Shown here piece by piece: positions 11,049 through 25,400 of a DNA stretch of 64,000 nt; position 1 is the first letter of the stretch, and every line of letters starts with the position of its first letter. Both the position numbers and the translations under genes were made by a program. Under the pieces are notes generated by a model that did no database searches, was not told where the DNA came from, and worked only from the letters and a program-made list of their open reading frames with translations. Source of the stretch: Torymus aiolomorphi (taxonomy: Eukaryota; Arthropoda; Insecta; Hymenoptera; Torymidae); contig CM070874.1 in the NCBI GenBank assembly GCA_036365515.1, positions 173,131,297-173,195,296 of the forward strand. Direction: 5' to 3'.

Positions 11049-14000
11049 TTTCTTGATTTCTCACTCAACGTTGAGTTAACAATTGTGCATGCCGAATGTC
11101 AGTGAAAAAACGGTGCTTTCCGCATCTCGTATTTCACGGTCAATCGTAAGCACAACCGTATACTTTTCTCACGCATAGCAATCATTAGAGAAAAGCGTGC
11201 TATTAGCACTGACTTCTCCCAAATAATCGCAACGGCAAGTAACATTTAAGTGGTGGAAATACCATGGTACCAGAAACATGAACTGTTAATGAACATTTAT
11301 ACACCTAAACGTAGTCATAAATTCAGACCTTCAATTTTAAACACTTGATGTAACATACTAAACCGAACACTAGTAAAGTCGTTCACCATATTCGTGATTC
11401 TGTAGACATACTTTTTTTTCCATAATTATGAAAAACTGTAATTCGAATTTTAGAACGATTACTATCATTTTATGCTTGATAATTGTAATTCTTAGGATCT
11501 TACAACGTTCTATGATTTTTAATTTAGATTTTCAATGCCGAACGAATTTTCTTGATTTTTCACTCAATGTTGAGTTAACAGTTGTGCATGCCGAATGAGA
11601 GTGAAAAAACGGTGCTTTCCGCATCTCGTAATTCACGGTCAATCGTAAGCACAACCGTATACTTTTCTCACCTATAGCAATCATAAGAGAAAAGAGAAAG
11701 AGAGCGTGCTTATCAGCACTGATTTTTCCCAAATAATCGCAACGGCAAGTAACATTTAAGTGGTGGAAATACAATCGTACCAGACACGAAAAAGATAATG
11801 AACATTTATATACCTAATCGTCGTCATAAATTTAGATACTCAATTTCAAACACTTGATGCAATAAACTAAAGCGAACACTAGTAAAGTCGTTTACGATAT
11901 TCGTGATTCTGTAGACATACTTTTGTTTCATTAATTATGAAAAAAATCGTAACTCGAATTTTAGGAAAATTACTACCGTTTTATGCTTCATAACTAATTT
12001 TTAGGATCTTACAAAGTTTTATGATTTTTTTATTGAGATTTTCTATGCCTAACAAATTTTCTTGATTTCTCACTCAATGTTTAATTAACAGTTGTGCATG
12101 CCGAGTGGGAGTGAAAAAACGGTGCTTTCCACATCTCGTATTTCACGGTCAATCGTAAGCACAACCGTATACTTTTCTCACGCATAGCAATCATTAGAAA
12201 AAAGCGTGCTATGAGCACTGACTCTTCCCAAGAATTACAACGGCAAGTAACATTAAAGTGATGGAAATACAATTGTACCAGACACGAAAAAATTAATGAA
12301 TATTTATATACCTGAAGGTAGTCATAAATTCAGATATGAATTTTAAATAATTAATGTAACAAACTAATCTGAACACTAGTTTAAGTCGTTCACGATATTT
12401 CCGATTCTGTACATACTTTTGTTTCCGAAATTATGAAAAACTGCAACTCGAATTTTAGGACGATTGCTATCGTTTTGTGCTTTATAACTATAATTCTTAG
12501 GATCTTACAACGTTCCATGATTTTTAATGGATTTTCTATGCCTAACGAATTTTCTTGATTTCTCACTCAATGTTGAGTTAACAGTTGTGCATGCCGAATG
12601 TCAGTGAAAAAACGGTGCTTTCCGCATCTCGTATTTCACTGTCAATCGTAAGCACAACCGTATACTTTTCTCACGCATAGCAATCATTAGAGAAAAGCGT
12701 GCTATTAGCACTGACTTCTCCCAAATAATCGCAACGGCAAGTATCATTTAAGTGGTGGAGAAACCATGGTACAAGAAACATGAACTGTTAACGAAAATTT
12801 ATATACCTAAACGTAGTCATAAATTCAGACCTTCAATTTTAAACACTTGATGTAACATACTAACCCGAACACTAGTAAAGTCGTTCACCATATTCGTGAT
12901 TCTGTAGACATACTTTTGTTTCCATAATTATGAAAAAATTTGAAACTCGAATTTTAGGAAGATTACTACCGTTTTATGCTTGATAACTAATTCTTAGGAT
13001 CTTACAAAGTTCTATGATTTTTTATTGAGATTTTCTATGCCTAACAGATTTTCTTGATTTCTCACTCAATGTTAAGTTAACAGTTGTGCATGCCGAATGA
13101 GAGTGAAAAAACGGTGCTTTCCGCATCTCGTATTTCACGGTCAATCGTAAGCACAACCGTATACTTTTCTCACCTATAGCAATCATAAGAGAAAAGAGAA
13201 AGAGAGCGTGCTTATCAGCACTGACTTTTCCGAAATAATCGCAACGGCAAGTAACATTTAAGTGGTGGAAATACAATCGTACCAGACACGAAAAAGATAA
13301 TGAACATTTATATACCTAATCGTCGTCATAAATTTAGATACTCAATTTCAAACACTTGATGCAATAAACTAAAGCGAACACTAGTAAAGTCGTTTACGAT
13401 ATTCGTGATTCTGTAGACATACTTTTGTTTCATTAATTATGAAAAAAATCGTAACTCGAATTTTAGGAAAATTACTACCGTTTTATGCTTCATAACTAAT
13501 TTTTAGGATCTTACAAAGTTTTATGATTTTTTATTGAGATTTTCTATGCCTAACAAATTTTCTTGATTTCTCACTCAATCTTTAATTAACAGTTGTGCAT
13601 GCCGAGTGGGAGTGAAAAAACGGTGATTTCCGCATCTCGTATTTCACGGTCAATCGTAAGCACAACCGTATACTTTTCTCACTCATAGCAATCATTAGAA
13701 AAAAGCGTGCTATGAGCAGTGACTCTTCCCAAGAATTACAACGGCAAGTAACATTAAAGTGATGGAAATACCATTTCGTGTACCAGACACGAAAAAGTTA
13801 ATGAATATTTATATACCTGAAGGTAGTCATAAATTCAGATATGAATTTTAAATAATTGATGTAATAAACTAATCTGAACACTAGTTTAAGTCGTTCACGA
13901 TATTTCCGATTCTTTACATACTTTTGTTTCCGAAATTATGAAAAACTGCAACTCGAATTTTAGGACTATTGCTATCGTTTTGTGCTTTATAACTATAATT

Positions 14001-14560
14001 CTTAGGATCTTACAACGTTCCATGATTTTTAATGGATTTCCTATGCCTAACGAATTTTCTTGATTTCTCACTCAATGTTGAGTTAACAGTTGTGCATGCC
14101 GAATGTCAGTGAAAAAACGGTGCTTTCCGCATCTCGTATTTCACTGTCAATCGTAAGCACAACCGTATATTTTTCTCACGCATAGCAATCATTAGAGAAA
14201 AGCGTGCTATTAGCACTGTCTATTCCCAAATAATCGCAACGGCAAGTAACATTTAAGTGGTGGAAATACAATGTTCGTACCAGTCACGAAAAAGTTATGC
14301 ACATTCCACTATTTTATACCCAAACTATCATAAATTCAGATAATGAAGTTTCATCGACTGATGTATAAAAAAAAAAAAAAAAAAAAAAAATCCAAACCGA
14401 ACTCAAGTTAAGGCGTTCACGATATTCAGGATTCCGTACACACAATTTTGTTATACTTTAACATAAATTCTAAGATGCTTTCTACTATTTTTTTCTTTTA
14501 TAATTCTTAGGACCTTTCAACTTTCTACCTATTCTCCTTTAGAGACTCAATAAATAACGA
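11049..14560. repeat. tandem array 1: about 500-bp monomer, trimeric higher-order repeat
   Basis: The landmark gtgcatgccga occurs at 11085, 11584, 12094, 12587, 13086, 13595 and 14092 (spacings 499, 510, 493, 499, 509, 497). The base variants after it (aatgtcagtg, aatgagagtg, gagtgggagtg) cycle A-B-C-A-B-C-A, so copies three apart are far more alike than neighbours. The higher-order unit is about 1502 bp. The last unit decays past a 24-base poly(A) tract at 14367-14390. The 63-84 aa minus-strand ORFs are one monomer frame seen repeatedly and show no family resemblance. Confidence 0.9.
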
Positions 14561-15394
14561 ATTCTCACAATGTAACTTAATCATCTTGTCAACATACGTG
14601 AATCTCGCATCGCTGTGTTTTTTAAAGTTTTTGGCCATTGAACTCTTACAAAGAAAAGTGTTAGCATTAAGATTAGAAACGCATATTTCTTTAACAATTA
14701 AAATTATTCATAAATTGCCATCATTTAGTGAAATGATATTCAGTGTGAGCAAATAAAGTCATGTCATCATCTATATTTGTGATATTTGATAAAACTTAAC
14801 AATAATATAAAATAAAATTATATAATACCTGTTCGCAGAGTTTCTATAAATAAATAAATATATAAGTAAATAAATACACATACATATTTGTTGATATATT
14901 AAATAAATATAAAAAAAATCATGTATAAGATTGATTCTTCAGTGAAGAAAAGTAGACCAACTACGAAAAGAGAATCGCCTCGTTCAACATTACGAAGTTT
15001 TAGAAATGATATTTAGAATTTTAATTGAACAGCTGACATTTGTTGATTTAACACAATCCTATACCCTCTTAATAATGGTTAGCGTTACAAATTAGCTCAG
15101 TTAATTGAGTTTAAAAAGTAAGCAATAATAAAACTAATTTATGCAATACATAAAAATGCCAAGAAATTATCTTTGAAGGTTTCAATATTAAAGAGGTATA
15201 AAATCGAGAAGAAAGTTAAAGTTTCAGAAACTTTAATGAAATCTTATACTATCGATAGCAGTTAAAGGAACCCGCTAGAAATTCAGTGGAACATACCTTC
15301 TTCAAACTATATTTACTGATTCCTTTAATGAATTTTTACTTCCAATATTTAAAATTTAATACTTTCTTTGAGGTTAAAAATTAAAAAAATAATT
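14561..15394. other. spacer between arrays 1 and 2
   Basis: AT-rich, with TAAA-rich microsatellite-like sequence at about 14845-14910. No coding or RNA gene recognised. Confidence 0.4.
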
Positions 15395-18300
15395 ACAAAA
15401 ACGTAGCAAAGCGTGAATGATTTCCAATATTCGTGTTTGAAATGAGAGACTCTAAAATTCCCTTAGGACGTATGCTGCTATGCTCATTATGTATTGCTAA
15501 AAAGGGACTACGCTACTTAGTTTCCTACAAATAAAAATCACGATTCTGCCTAAGAGTCATGAGATGCCTTTTGCGGATGAATATTTACGATGAAATATTT
15601 GATTTGGTCGTTGCATAATTCTGTATGGTTGTTCAATTTATATACTTGTTTATTAACTACGGAGACTAACCGTTACTTCTTGTATTCAAAATTTAAATAT
15701 ATATTCTTTGGGGAACTCAGAAAATTGGTAATACTACTTTCAATATGGAAATCTGTTATTTATGAACTGAAAACTTTTAGATCAAACCCCAATTTTCGCT
15801 GAATTGGCCGGCGTTTAGCCAGTACTAAAAAACTATGTCTACTAATTAAGTTACTTGGATAAAGATACGATAACGTTCTGAAAAATGTGTATAAAAAAAC
15901 TAGGCAAATCTTTATCTATGTAACAGCCCATTATATCTAAATTCCAATAAAATATTTGTAGTTTATGCATGATATTCGCCTAACAAAGAACATATTTCTT
16001 AAGAACGTTAATATTGTACAAAAACGTAGCAAAGCGTGAATTATTTTAAATATTACTGTTTCAAACGAGTGACTTCATAGTTGCCTTAGGATGTACGCTG
16101 CTATGCTCATTATGTATTGCTAAAAAGGGACTACGCTACTTAGTTCCCTACAAATAAAAATCACGATTCTGCCTAAGAGTCTGCTAAGATGCCTTTTGCG
16201 AATGAATATTTTCAATAAATCATTTATCGCTTCGTTATTGCATAATTTTTTATGGTTGTTGAATTTATATACTTATTTATTAACTATGGAGACTAACCGT
16301 CACTTCTTCTATTCAAAATTTAAATATACATTCTTTGGGGAACTCAGAAAATTGGTGATACTACTTTCTAAAGGGAAATCTGTTATTTATGAGCTGAAAA
16401 CTTTTAGATCAAACCCCAATTTTCGCTGAATTGGTCGGCATTTAGCCAGTACTAAAAAACTATGTCTACTAATTAAGTTACTTGGATAAACATACTCTAA
16501 CGTTCTGAAGAATATGTATAAAAAAAACTAGGCATATCTTTATCTATGTAACAGCCCATTATATCTAAATTCCAATAAAATATTTGCAGTTTATGCATGA
16601 TATTCGTCTAACAAAGAACATATTTCTTAAGAACCTTAATATTGTACAAAAACGTAGCAAAGCGTGAATTATTTTAAATAGTACTGTTTCAAATGAGTGA
16701 CTTCATAGTTGCCTTAGGATGTACGCTGCTATGCTCATTATGTATTGCTAAAAAGGGACTACGCTACTTAGTTTCCTACAAATAAAAATCACGATTCTGC
16801 CTAAGAGTCATGAGATGCCTTTTGCGGATGAATATTTACGATAAAATATTTGATTTGGTCGTTGCATAATTCTGTATGGTTGTTCAATTTATATACTTGT
16901 TTATTAACTACGGAGACTAACCGTTACTTCTTGTATTCAAAATTTAAATATATATTCTTTGGGGAACTCAGAAAATTGGTAATACTACTTTCAATATGGA
17001 AATCTGTTATTTATGAACTGAAAACTTTTAGATCAAACCCCAATTTTCGCTGAATTGGCCAGCGTTTAGCCAGTACTAAAAAACTATGTCTACTAATTAA
17101 GTTACTTGGATAAAGATACGATAACGTTCTGAAAAATGTGTATAAAAAAACTAGGCAAATCTTTATCTATGTAACAGCCCATTATATCTAAATTCCAATA
17201 AAATATTTGTAGTTTATGCATGATATTCGCCTAACAAAGAACATATTTCTTAAGAACGTTAATATTGTACAAAAACGTAGCAAAGCGTGAATTATTTTAA
17301 ATATTACTGTTTCAAACGAGTGACTTCATAGTTGCCTTAGGATGTACGCTGCTATGCTCATTATGTATTGCTAAAAAGGGACTACGCTACTTAGTTCCCT
17401 ACAAATAAAAATCACGATTCTGCCTAAGAGTCTGCTAAGATGCCTTTTGCGAATGAATATTTTCAATAAATCATTTATCGCTTCGTTATTGCATAATTTT
17501 TTATGGTTGTTGAATTTATATAATTGTTTATTAACTACGAAGACGAACCGTCACTTCTTGTGTTTATCGCATAATTTTGTACGGTTGTTCATTTTATGTA
17601 CTTATTTATTAACTACGGAGACTAACCGTCACTTCTTGTATTCAAAATTTAAATATAGATTCTTTAGGAAACTCAGAAAATTGGTGATACTACTTTCAAA
17701 ATGGAAATCTGTTATTTATGAGCTGAAAACTTGGATCAAACCCCAATTTTGGCAGAATTTGGCGGCGCTCAGCCAGTACTAAAAAACTATGTCTAGTAAT
17801 CAAGTTACTAAACATACACCAACGTTATTAAAAATGTCTATGAAAAAACCTAACATATCTTTATCTATGTAACAGTTCATTATTTCTAAATTCCAATAAA
17901 ATGTTCGCACTTTACTCATGATATTCAACTAACAAAGAACAAACGATGCTCTTCAGAATTTCAAATTAAATGTATATTATTTAAGAACCTCAATATTATA
18001 TAAAAACGTAGCAAAGCAGGAATGATTTCCAATATTCATGTTTGAAATGAGTGACTTTATATTTTCCGAAGGACGTACGCTGCTATGCTCATTATAGATG
18101 GCTAAAAAGGAATTACGCTACTTAGTTTGCTACAAATAAAAATCTCAATTCTGCCTAAGAGTCATTAGAAGCGTTTTGCGAAAGAATATTTCCAATAAAT
18201 CATTTATCGGTTCGTTATTACATAATTTTGCATGGTTGTTGAATTTATATACTTATTGATTAACTACGGAGAGTAACTGTCACTGCTTAAGTTTAAAATT

Positions 18301-21300
18301 TAAATATTCATACTCTGGGGAACTCAAAAAATCCTTGACACTACTTTGAAAAACGAAATCGGTTATTTATGAGCTGTAAACTTTTATATCAAACCCCAAT
18401 TTTCGCTGAATTTGTCGGCGTTTAGCCAGTCCTAAAAAACTATGACTACTAATTAAGTTACTTGAATATACATACGCTAACGTTCTAAAGAATGTCTATG
18501 AAAAAGATTTAATAAATCTTTATCTATGTAACAGCCCATTACTTCTAAATTCCAATAAAATGTTCGCACTTTACCGATGATATTCAACTAACAAAGAACA
18601 AACGATGCTCTTCACAATTTTAAAATAAGTATATTATTTAAGAACCTCAATATTGTATAAAAACGTAGCAAAGCAGGAATGATTTCCAATATTCACCGTT
18701 GGAATGGGTGACTTTATATTTTCCGAAGGACGTACGCTGCTATGCTCATTATAGATGGCTAAAAAGGAATTACGCTACTTAGTTTGCTACAAATAAAAAT
18801 CTCAATTCTGCCTAAAAGTCATTAGAAGCGTTTTGCGAAAGAATATTTCCAATAAATCATTTATCGGTTCGTTATTGCATAATTTTGCATGGTTGTTGAA
18901 TTTATATACTTGTTTATTAACTACGGAGACTAACCGTCACTTCTTTTATTTAAAATTTAAATATACATTCTTTGGGGAACTCAGAAAATTGGTGATACTA
19001 CTTTCAAAATGGAAACCTGTTATTTATGAGCTGAAAACTTTTAGATCAAACCCCAATTTTCGCTGAATGTGTCGGTGTTTAGCCAGTACTAAAAAACTAT
19101 GTCTACTAATTAAGTTACTTGGATAAACATACGCTAACGTTCTGAAAAATGTATATAAAAAAAACTAGGCAAATCTTTATCTATGTAACAGCCCATTATA
19201 TCTAAATTCCAATAAAATATTTGCAGTTTATGCATGATATTCGCCTAACAAAGAACATATTTCTTAAGAACCTTAGTATGGTATAAAAACGTAGCAAAGC
19301 GTGAATTATTTTAAATATTACTGTTTCAAATGAGTGACTTCATAGTTGCCTTAGGATGTACGCTGCTATGCTCATTATGTATGCTAAAAAGGGACTATGC
19401 TACTTAGTATCCTACAAATAAAAATCACGATTCTGCCTAAGAGTCATTAGATGCCTTTTGCGGATAAATATTTACGATAAAATATTTGATTTCGTCGTTG
19501 CATAATTCTGTACGGTTGTTGAATTTATATACTTATTGATTAACTACGGAGAGTAACTGTCACTGCTAAATTTAAAATTTAAATATACATACCCTGGGAA
19601 ACTCAACAAATTCTTGACACTACTTTTAAAATCGAAATCGGTTATTTATGAGCTGTAAACTTTTATATCAAACCCCAATTTTCGCTGAATTTGTCGGCGC
19701 TCAGCCAGTACTAAAAAACTATGTCTAGTAATCAAGTTACTAAATATACACCAACGTTATTAAAAATGTCTATGAAAAAACTTATCTTTATCTATGTAAC
19801 AGCCCATTATTTCTAAATTCCAAAAAATGTTCGCACTTTACCCATGATATTCAACTAACAAAGAACAAACGATGCTCTTCAGAATTTCAAATTAAATGTA
19901 TATTATTTAAGAACCTCAATATTGTAGAAAAACGTAGCAAAGCAGGAATGATTTCCAATATTCATGTTTGAAATGAGTGACTTTATATTTTCCGAAGGAC
20001 GTACGCTGCTATGCTCATTATAGATGGCTAAAAAGGAACTACGCTACTTAGTTTGCTACAAATAAAAATCTCAATTCTGCCTAAAAGTCATTAGAAGCGT
20101 TTTGCGAAAGAATAGTTCCAATAAATCATTTATCGGTTCGTTATTGCATAATTTTGGATGGTTGTTGAATTTATATACTTATTGATTAACTACGGAGAGT
20201 AACTGTCACTGCTTAAGTTTAAAATTTAAATATTCATACTCTGGGGAACTCAAAAAATCCTTGACACTACTTTGAAAAACGAAATCGGTTATTTGTGAGC
20301 TGTAAACTTTTATATCAAACCCAAATTTTCGCTGAATTTGTCGGCGTTTAGCCAGTCCTAAAAAACTATGACTACTAATTAAGTTACTTGAATATACATA
20401 CGCTAACGTTCTAAAGAATGTCTATGAAAAAGATTTAATAAATCTTTATCTATGTAACAGCCCATTACTTCTAAATTCCAATAAAATGTTCGCACTTTAC
20501 CGATGATATTCAACTAACAAAGAACAAACGATGCTCTTCACAATTTTAAAATAAGTATATTATTTAAGAACCTCAATATTGTAAAAACGTAGCAAAGCAG
20601 GAATGATTTCCAATATTCACCGTTGGAATGGGTGACTTTAAAGTTCCCTTACGACGGATGCTGCCACGCTCATTATGTATTGCTAAAAAAAGAACTACGC
20701 TAGTTTGTTTGCTACAAATAAAAATCTCAATTCTGCCTAAGAGTTTTTAGATGCGTTTTTTGAATCAATATTTTCAATAAATCATTTAACGCGTCGTTAT
20801 CGCACAGTTTTGTACGATTGTTTAATTTATATACTTGTTTATTAACTACGGAGACTAACCGTCACTTCTTTTATTTAAAATTTAAATATACATTCTTTGG
20901 GGAACTCAGAAAATTCGTGATACTACTTTCAAAATGGAAATCTGTTATTTATGAGCTGAAAACTTTTAGATCAAACCCCAATTTTCGCTGAATTGGTCGG
21001 TGTTTAGCCAGTACTAAAAAACTATGTCTACTAATTAAGTTACTTGGATAAACATACGCTAACGTTCTGAAAAATGTGTACAAAAAAAACTAGGCAAATC
21101 TTTATCTATGTAATAGCCCATTATATCTAAATTCCAATAAAATATTTGCAGTTTATGCATGATATTCGCCTAACAAAAAACATATTTCTTAAGAACCTTA
21201 GTATGGTATAAAAACGAAGCAAAGCGTGAATTATTTCCAATATTCATGTTTGAAATGAGTGACTTTATATTTTCCGAAGGACGTACGCTGCTATGCTCAT

Positions 21301-21575
21301 TATAGATGGCTAAAAAGGGACTACGCTACTTAGTTTCCTACAAATACAAATCACGATTCTGCCTAAGAGTCATTAGATGCCTTTTGCGGATAAATATTTA
21401 CGATAAAATATTTGATTTCGTCGTTGCATAATTCTGTACGGTTGTTGAATTTATATACTTATTGATTAACTACGGAGAGTAACTGTCACTGCTAAATTTA
21501 AAATTTAAATATACATACCCTGGGAAACTCAACAAATTCTTGACACTACTTTGAAAAATTAAATCGGTTATTAAT
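15395..21575. repeat. tandem array 2: about 630-bp monomer with two higher-order structures
   Basis: The landmark acgtagcaaagc (one copy acgaagc) occurs at 15401, 16024, 16652, 17275, 18006, 18663, 19289, 19932, 20587 and 21214. In the left part copies two apart match best (15401 with 16652, 16024 with 17275), giving a 1251-bp dimer. In the right part copies three apart match best (18006 with 19932, 18663 with 20587, 19289 with 21214), giving a 1925-bp trimer. The unit at 17275 has a roughly 100-bp extra segment from internal duplication (17560-17660). Plus-strand ORFs of 67-111 aa are the same monomer frame and match no family I know. Confidence 0.9.
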
Positions 21576-21999
21576 ATGATAATATAACTAATCAGACCCA
21601 TATTTACTACGTATTATTTAATCATGTAGTTAACACATTTTAAATTTCGCATCACCGCCATTACGATTTTACCATTCCGTAAGTTTTTCCGTAACGCATG
21701 GGAGCGCACCCTAAAGCCAATAAGCGAAAAATTTACGGTCTAAAAAACATTAGTGACCGTCTCTTACAGACATGTTACCGCGCAATGGTTATCAAGTCAT
21801 GTCATATTGTTTGTGTATAACGTATTACGTATAATATATAGATGTTTATGCAAAGCGATGACAATGCGAGCTTGATTTTACGCAATTCGCAATAATTGCA
21901 ATAAACGATATAAAAATTACAACATCATATATTCACATGGGTAACGTGTATAGCATCGCCAATCACGTGATGGCGGTGACACTGCTGGCTTGTTGGCTA
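21576..21999. other. spacer between array 2 and promoter-like segment
   Basis: No gene or repeat recognised. Composition shifts from AT-rich to moderately GC-rich toward the right. Confidence 0.35.
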
Positions 22000-22119
22000 A
22001 TTGGCTTTACACATGTGAGTGTGCGCGCATGCGCATGCGCTGCAGCTCACCTGCTCGTCTCGTCTGGCTCGTCAGCTGATAGCTCGTAGCTTCTTTGCGT
22101 AAGCGACACGGCGCCGCGG
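22000..22119 (+). promoter_or_regulatory. CpG-rich promoter-like segment with NRF1/Ewg-type motif
   Basis: Locally GC- and CpG-rich DNA in AT-rich surroundings, with the palindromic run tGCGCATGCGC at about 22030-22040. This matches the known NRF1/Erect-wing consensus typical of animal housekeeping promoters. It is followed by a possible first exon and a strong 5' splice site at 22391. Inference only; no TATA box needed for this class. Confidence 0.45.
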
Positions 22120-22371
22120 ATGATGCGAAAAAGGCCGGGCCGAACTTCTAGTGAAAAAGTTTCAGTGCGGACTGAACACAAGAAAGCTGTCTACTACGTA
22201 CGTATTATCGCTACAGTGCTTCGCTTCCTATCTGGATCTCACCCGCACCATGTCAACCATGTGCGCACGGCAGTCCGGCAGACGGCAGTCACCAATGTTT
22301 ATATCTGCATGGTGTTTCCTAAATTGCTGTATGGATCGATGTTGATGTTCGTCGAGTTCTCTGCTAATTGA
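22120..22371 (+). CDS. possible small ORF in a first exon (83 aa), unrecognised
   Basis: An ATG-initiated frame starting MMRKRPGRTSSEKVSV and ending TGA before the splice-site-like GTAAGTATT at 22391. The N-terminus is basic, with a weakly hydrophobic stretch near residues 26-40. I recognise no family. An overlapping 64-aa frame (22151-22345) is equally long-lived, so coding is doubtful. The segment could simply be a 5' untranslated or non-coding exon, since it sits directly after the CpG/NRF1 segment. Kept as low-confidence because it is the only non-repeat ORF at this position. Confidence 0.2.
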   Translation: MMRKRPGRTSSEKVSVRTEHKKAVYYVRIIATVLRFLSGSHPHHVNHVRTAVRQTAVTNVYICMVFPKLLYGSMLMFVEFSAN

Positions 22372-22390
22372 GTTGTGGTCTTATCCTTGA

Positions 22391-22434
22391 GTAAGTATTA
22401 TTTCAATAATACTAGCTCCTTTCTAATCTTGCAG
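22391..22434 (+). other. putative 44-bp intron
   Basis: GA^GTAAGTATT donor and CTTTCTAATCTTGCAG acceptor with pyrimidine tract and a TCTAATC branch-like site. The inside holds AGTATTATT...AATAATACT as an inverted repeat. A degenerate copy of the whole junction (gtggtct... tattatttca...cagggtttt) occurs at 35168-35262 on the other side of arrays 3 and 4. 44 bp is very short for an intron. Confidence 0.35.
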
Positions 22435-22454
22435 GGTTTTCATCTTTTTTTTCA

Positions 22455-25400
22455 CAAGGACATTTTATTAAACTTTGAGCAAGGGTCAAGGTAGTCTTAG
22501 TTGGAAGTGCACATGAGCTTTTTCGACTTTCAAGTATACAAATACCTTTCCTTTCTCTGAAAATATCTTCAGCTTTACACACGTCACCATATCATGCATG
22601 CTGAGGGATTATATACCATGTTTCAGATCTAAATAATCAGCAAGTGTGGAGTTACAGCATTTTCTGTGTGCTTTTTGAGGAAATTATTAAGAATGAAAAG
22701 TAATTTCCTCCAATTTGGCTGATTGAGTATATCTGAAACTTAATATACAATGCCTCAGCATGCATGCATTGTGTACGAACATTCTTGTAAATCTTGAGAA
22801 AGGGTGAGGAGGTTTTAGTTGAGAATACACATGCGCTTTCTCGATTTTTGAGTGCAAAGATCCCTTTCCATTTCCTACAAGTATCTTCAACTTTCTATAC
22901 ATGATGGAATACATGCTGAGGGACAGTATATCAAGATTTAGATATGCATAATCAGCAAGTCTGGAGATATTGCAATTTCTGTGTCTTTTTCAAGAAATTT
23001 TTGAGAAAAATGTCATTTTCTCCGTACCGGCTGATTGAGTCGATTTGAAATTGCATACACAATCCCTCTGTATGTATTCTATTGTGTGTGAACATTCTGG
23101 TAAACTTTAAGTGAGGGTGAGGAGGTCTTAGTTGAGAATACACATGCGCTTTCTCGACTTTTCAGTGCAAAGATCCCTTTCATTCCCTACAAGTATCTTC
23201 AACATTCTATACATGATGGAATACATGCTGAGGGACAGTATATCAAGAGTTAGATATGCATAATCAGCAAGTCTGGAGATATTGCAATTTCTGTGTTTTT
23301 TGAAGAAATTTTTGAGAACAATGTCATTTTCTCCGTACCGGCTGATTGAGTCGATCTGAAATTGCATACACAATCCCTTTGTATGTATTGTATTGTGTGT
23401 GAACATTCTGGTAAACTTTAAGTGAGGGTGAGGAGGTCTTAGTTGAGAATACACATGCGCTTTCTCGACTTTTCAGTGCAAAGATCCCTTTCCATTCCCT
23501 ACAAATATCTTCAACATTCTATACATGATGGAATACATGCTGAGGGACAGTATATCAAGATTTAGATATGCATAACCAGCAAGTCTGGAGATATTGCAAT
23601 TTCTGTGTTCTTTTGAAGAAATTTTTGAGAACAATGTCATTTTCTCCGTACCGGCTGATTGAGTCGATCTGAAATTGCATACACAATCCCTCTGTATGTA
23701 TTGTATTGTGTGTGAACATTCTGGTAAACTTTAAGTGAGGGTGAGGAGGTCTTAGTTGAGAATACACATGCGCTTTCTCGACTTTTCAATGCCAAGATCC
23801 CTTTCCATTCCCTACAAGTATCTTCAACATTCTATACATGATGGAATACATGCTGAGGGTCGGTATATCAAGATTTAGATATACATAATCAGCAAGTCTG
23901 GAGATATTGCAATTTCTGGGTCTTTTTCAAGAAATTTTTCAGAACAATGTCATTTTCTCCGTACCGGCTGATTGAGTCGATCTGAAATTGCATACACAAT
24001 CCCTCTGTATGTATTGTATTGTGTGTAACATTCTGGTAAACTTTAAGTGAGGGTGAGGAGGTCTTAGTTGATAATACACATGTGCTTTCTCGACTTTTCA
24101 GTGCAAAGATCCCTTTCATTCCCTACAAGTATCTTCAACATTCTATACATGATGGAATACATGCTGAGGGTCAGTATATCAAGATTTAGATATGCATAAT
24201 CAGCAAGTCTGGAGATATTGCAATTTCTGTGTCTTTCTCAAGAAATTTTTGAGAACAAAGTCATTTTCTCCGTACCGGCTGATTGAGTCGATCTGAAATT
24301 GCATACACAATCCCTCTGTATGTATTGTATTGTGTGTGAACATTCTGGTAAACTTTAAGTGAGGGTGAGAAGGTCTTAGTTGATAATACACATGCGCTTT
24401 CTCGTCTTTTGAGTGCAAAGATCCCTTTCCAGTCCCTACGAGTATCTTCAACTTTCTACACATGATGGAATACATGCTGAGGGACAGGATATCAAGATTT
24501 AGATATGCATAATCAGCAAGTCTGGAGATATTGCAATTTCTTTGTTTTTTTGAAGAAATTTTTTAGAACAATGTCATTTTCTCCGTACCGGCTGATTGAG
24601 TCGATCTAAAATTGCATACACAATCCCTCTGTATGTATTGTATTGTGTGTGAACATTCCGGTAAACTTTAAGTGAGGGTGAGGAGGTCTTAGTTGATAAT
24701 ACACATGCGCTTTCTCGACTTTTGAGTGCAAAGATCCCTTTCCAGTCCCTACGAGTATCTTTAACTTTCTACACATGATGGAATACATGCTGAGGGACAG
24801 TATATCAAGATTTAGATATGCATAATCAGCAAGTCTGGAGATATTGCAATTTCTTTGTTTTTTTGAAGAAATTTTTTAGAACAATGTCATTTTCTCCGAA
24901 CCGGCTGATTGAGTCGATCTAAAATTGCATACACAATCCCTCTGTATGTATTGTATTGTGTGTGAACATTCTGGTAAACTTTAAGTGAGGGTGAGGAGGT
25001 CTTAGTTGATAATACACATGCGCTTTCTCGACTTTTGAGTGCAAAGATCCCTTTCCAGTCCCTACGAGTATCTTCAACTTTCTACACATGATGGAATACA
25101 TGCTGAGGGACAGTATATCAAGATTTAGATATGCATAATCAGCAAGTCTGGAGATATTGCAATTTCTTTGTTTTTTTGAAGAAATTTTTTAGAACAATGT
25201 CATTTTCTCCGTACCGGCTGATTGAGTCGATCTGAAATTGCATACACAATCCCTCTGTATGTATTGTATTGTGTGTGAACATTCTGCTAAACTTTAAGTG
25301 AGGGTGAGGAGGTCTTAGTTGATAATACACATGCGCTTTCTCGACTTTTGAGTGCAAAGATCCCTTTCCAGTCCCTACGAGTATCTTCAACTTTCTACAC

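Noticed and set aside
11532..13276. Minus-strand ORFs starting MYFHH
   Set aside because: Frame of the 500-bp monomer; absent from the A-type copies.
15590..19066. Plus-strand ORFs (67-111 aa) with NPNFR ends
   Set aside because: The same frame of the 630-bp monomer, broken in several copies; no start context or family match.
11049..21575. Calling arrays 1 and 2 a centromere
   Set aside because: Higher-order structure alone is not enough: the arrays are short, and no chromatin or mapping data exist here.
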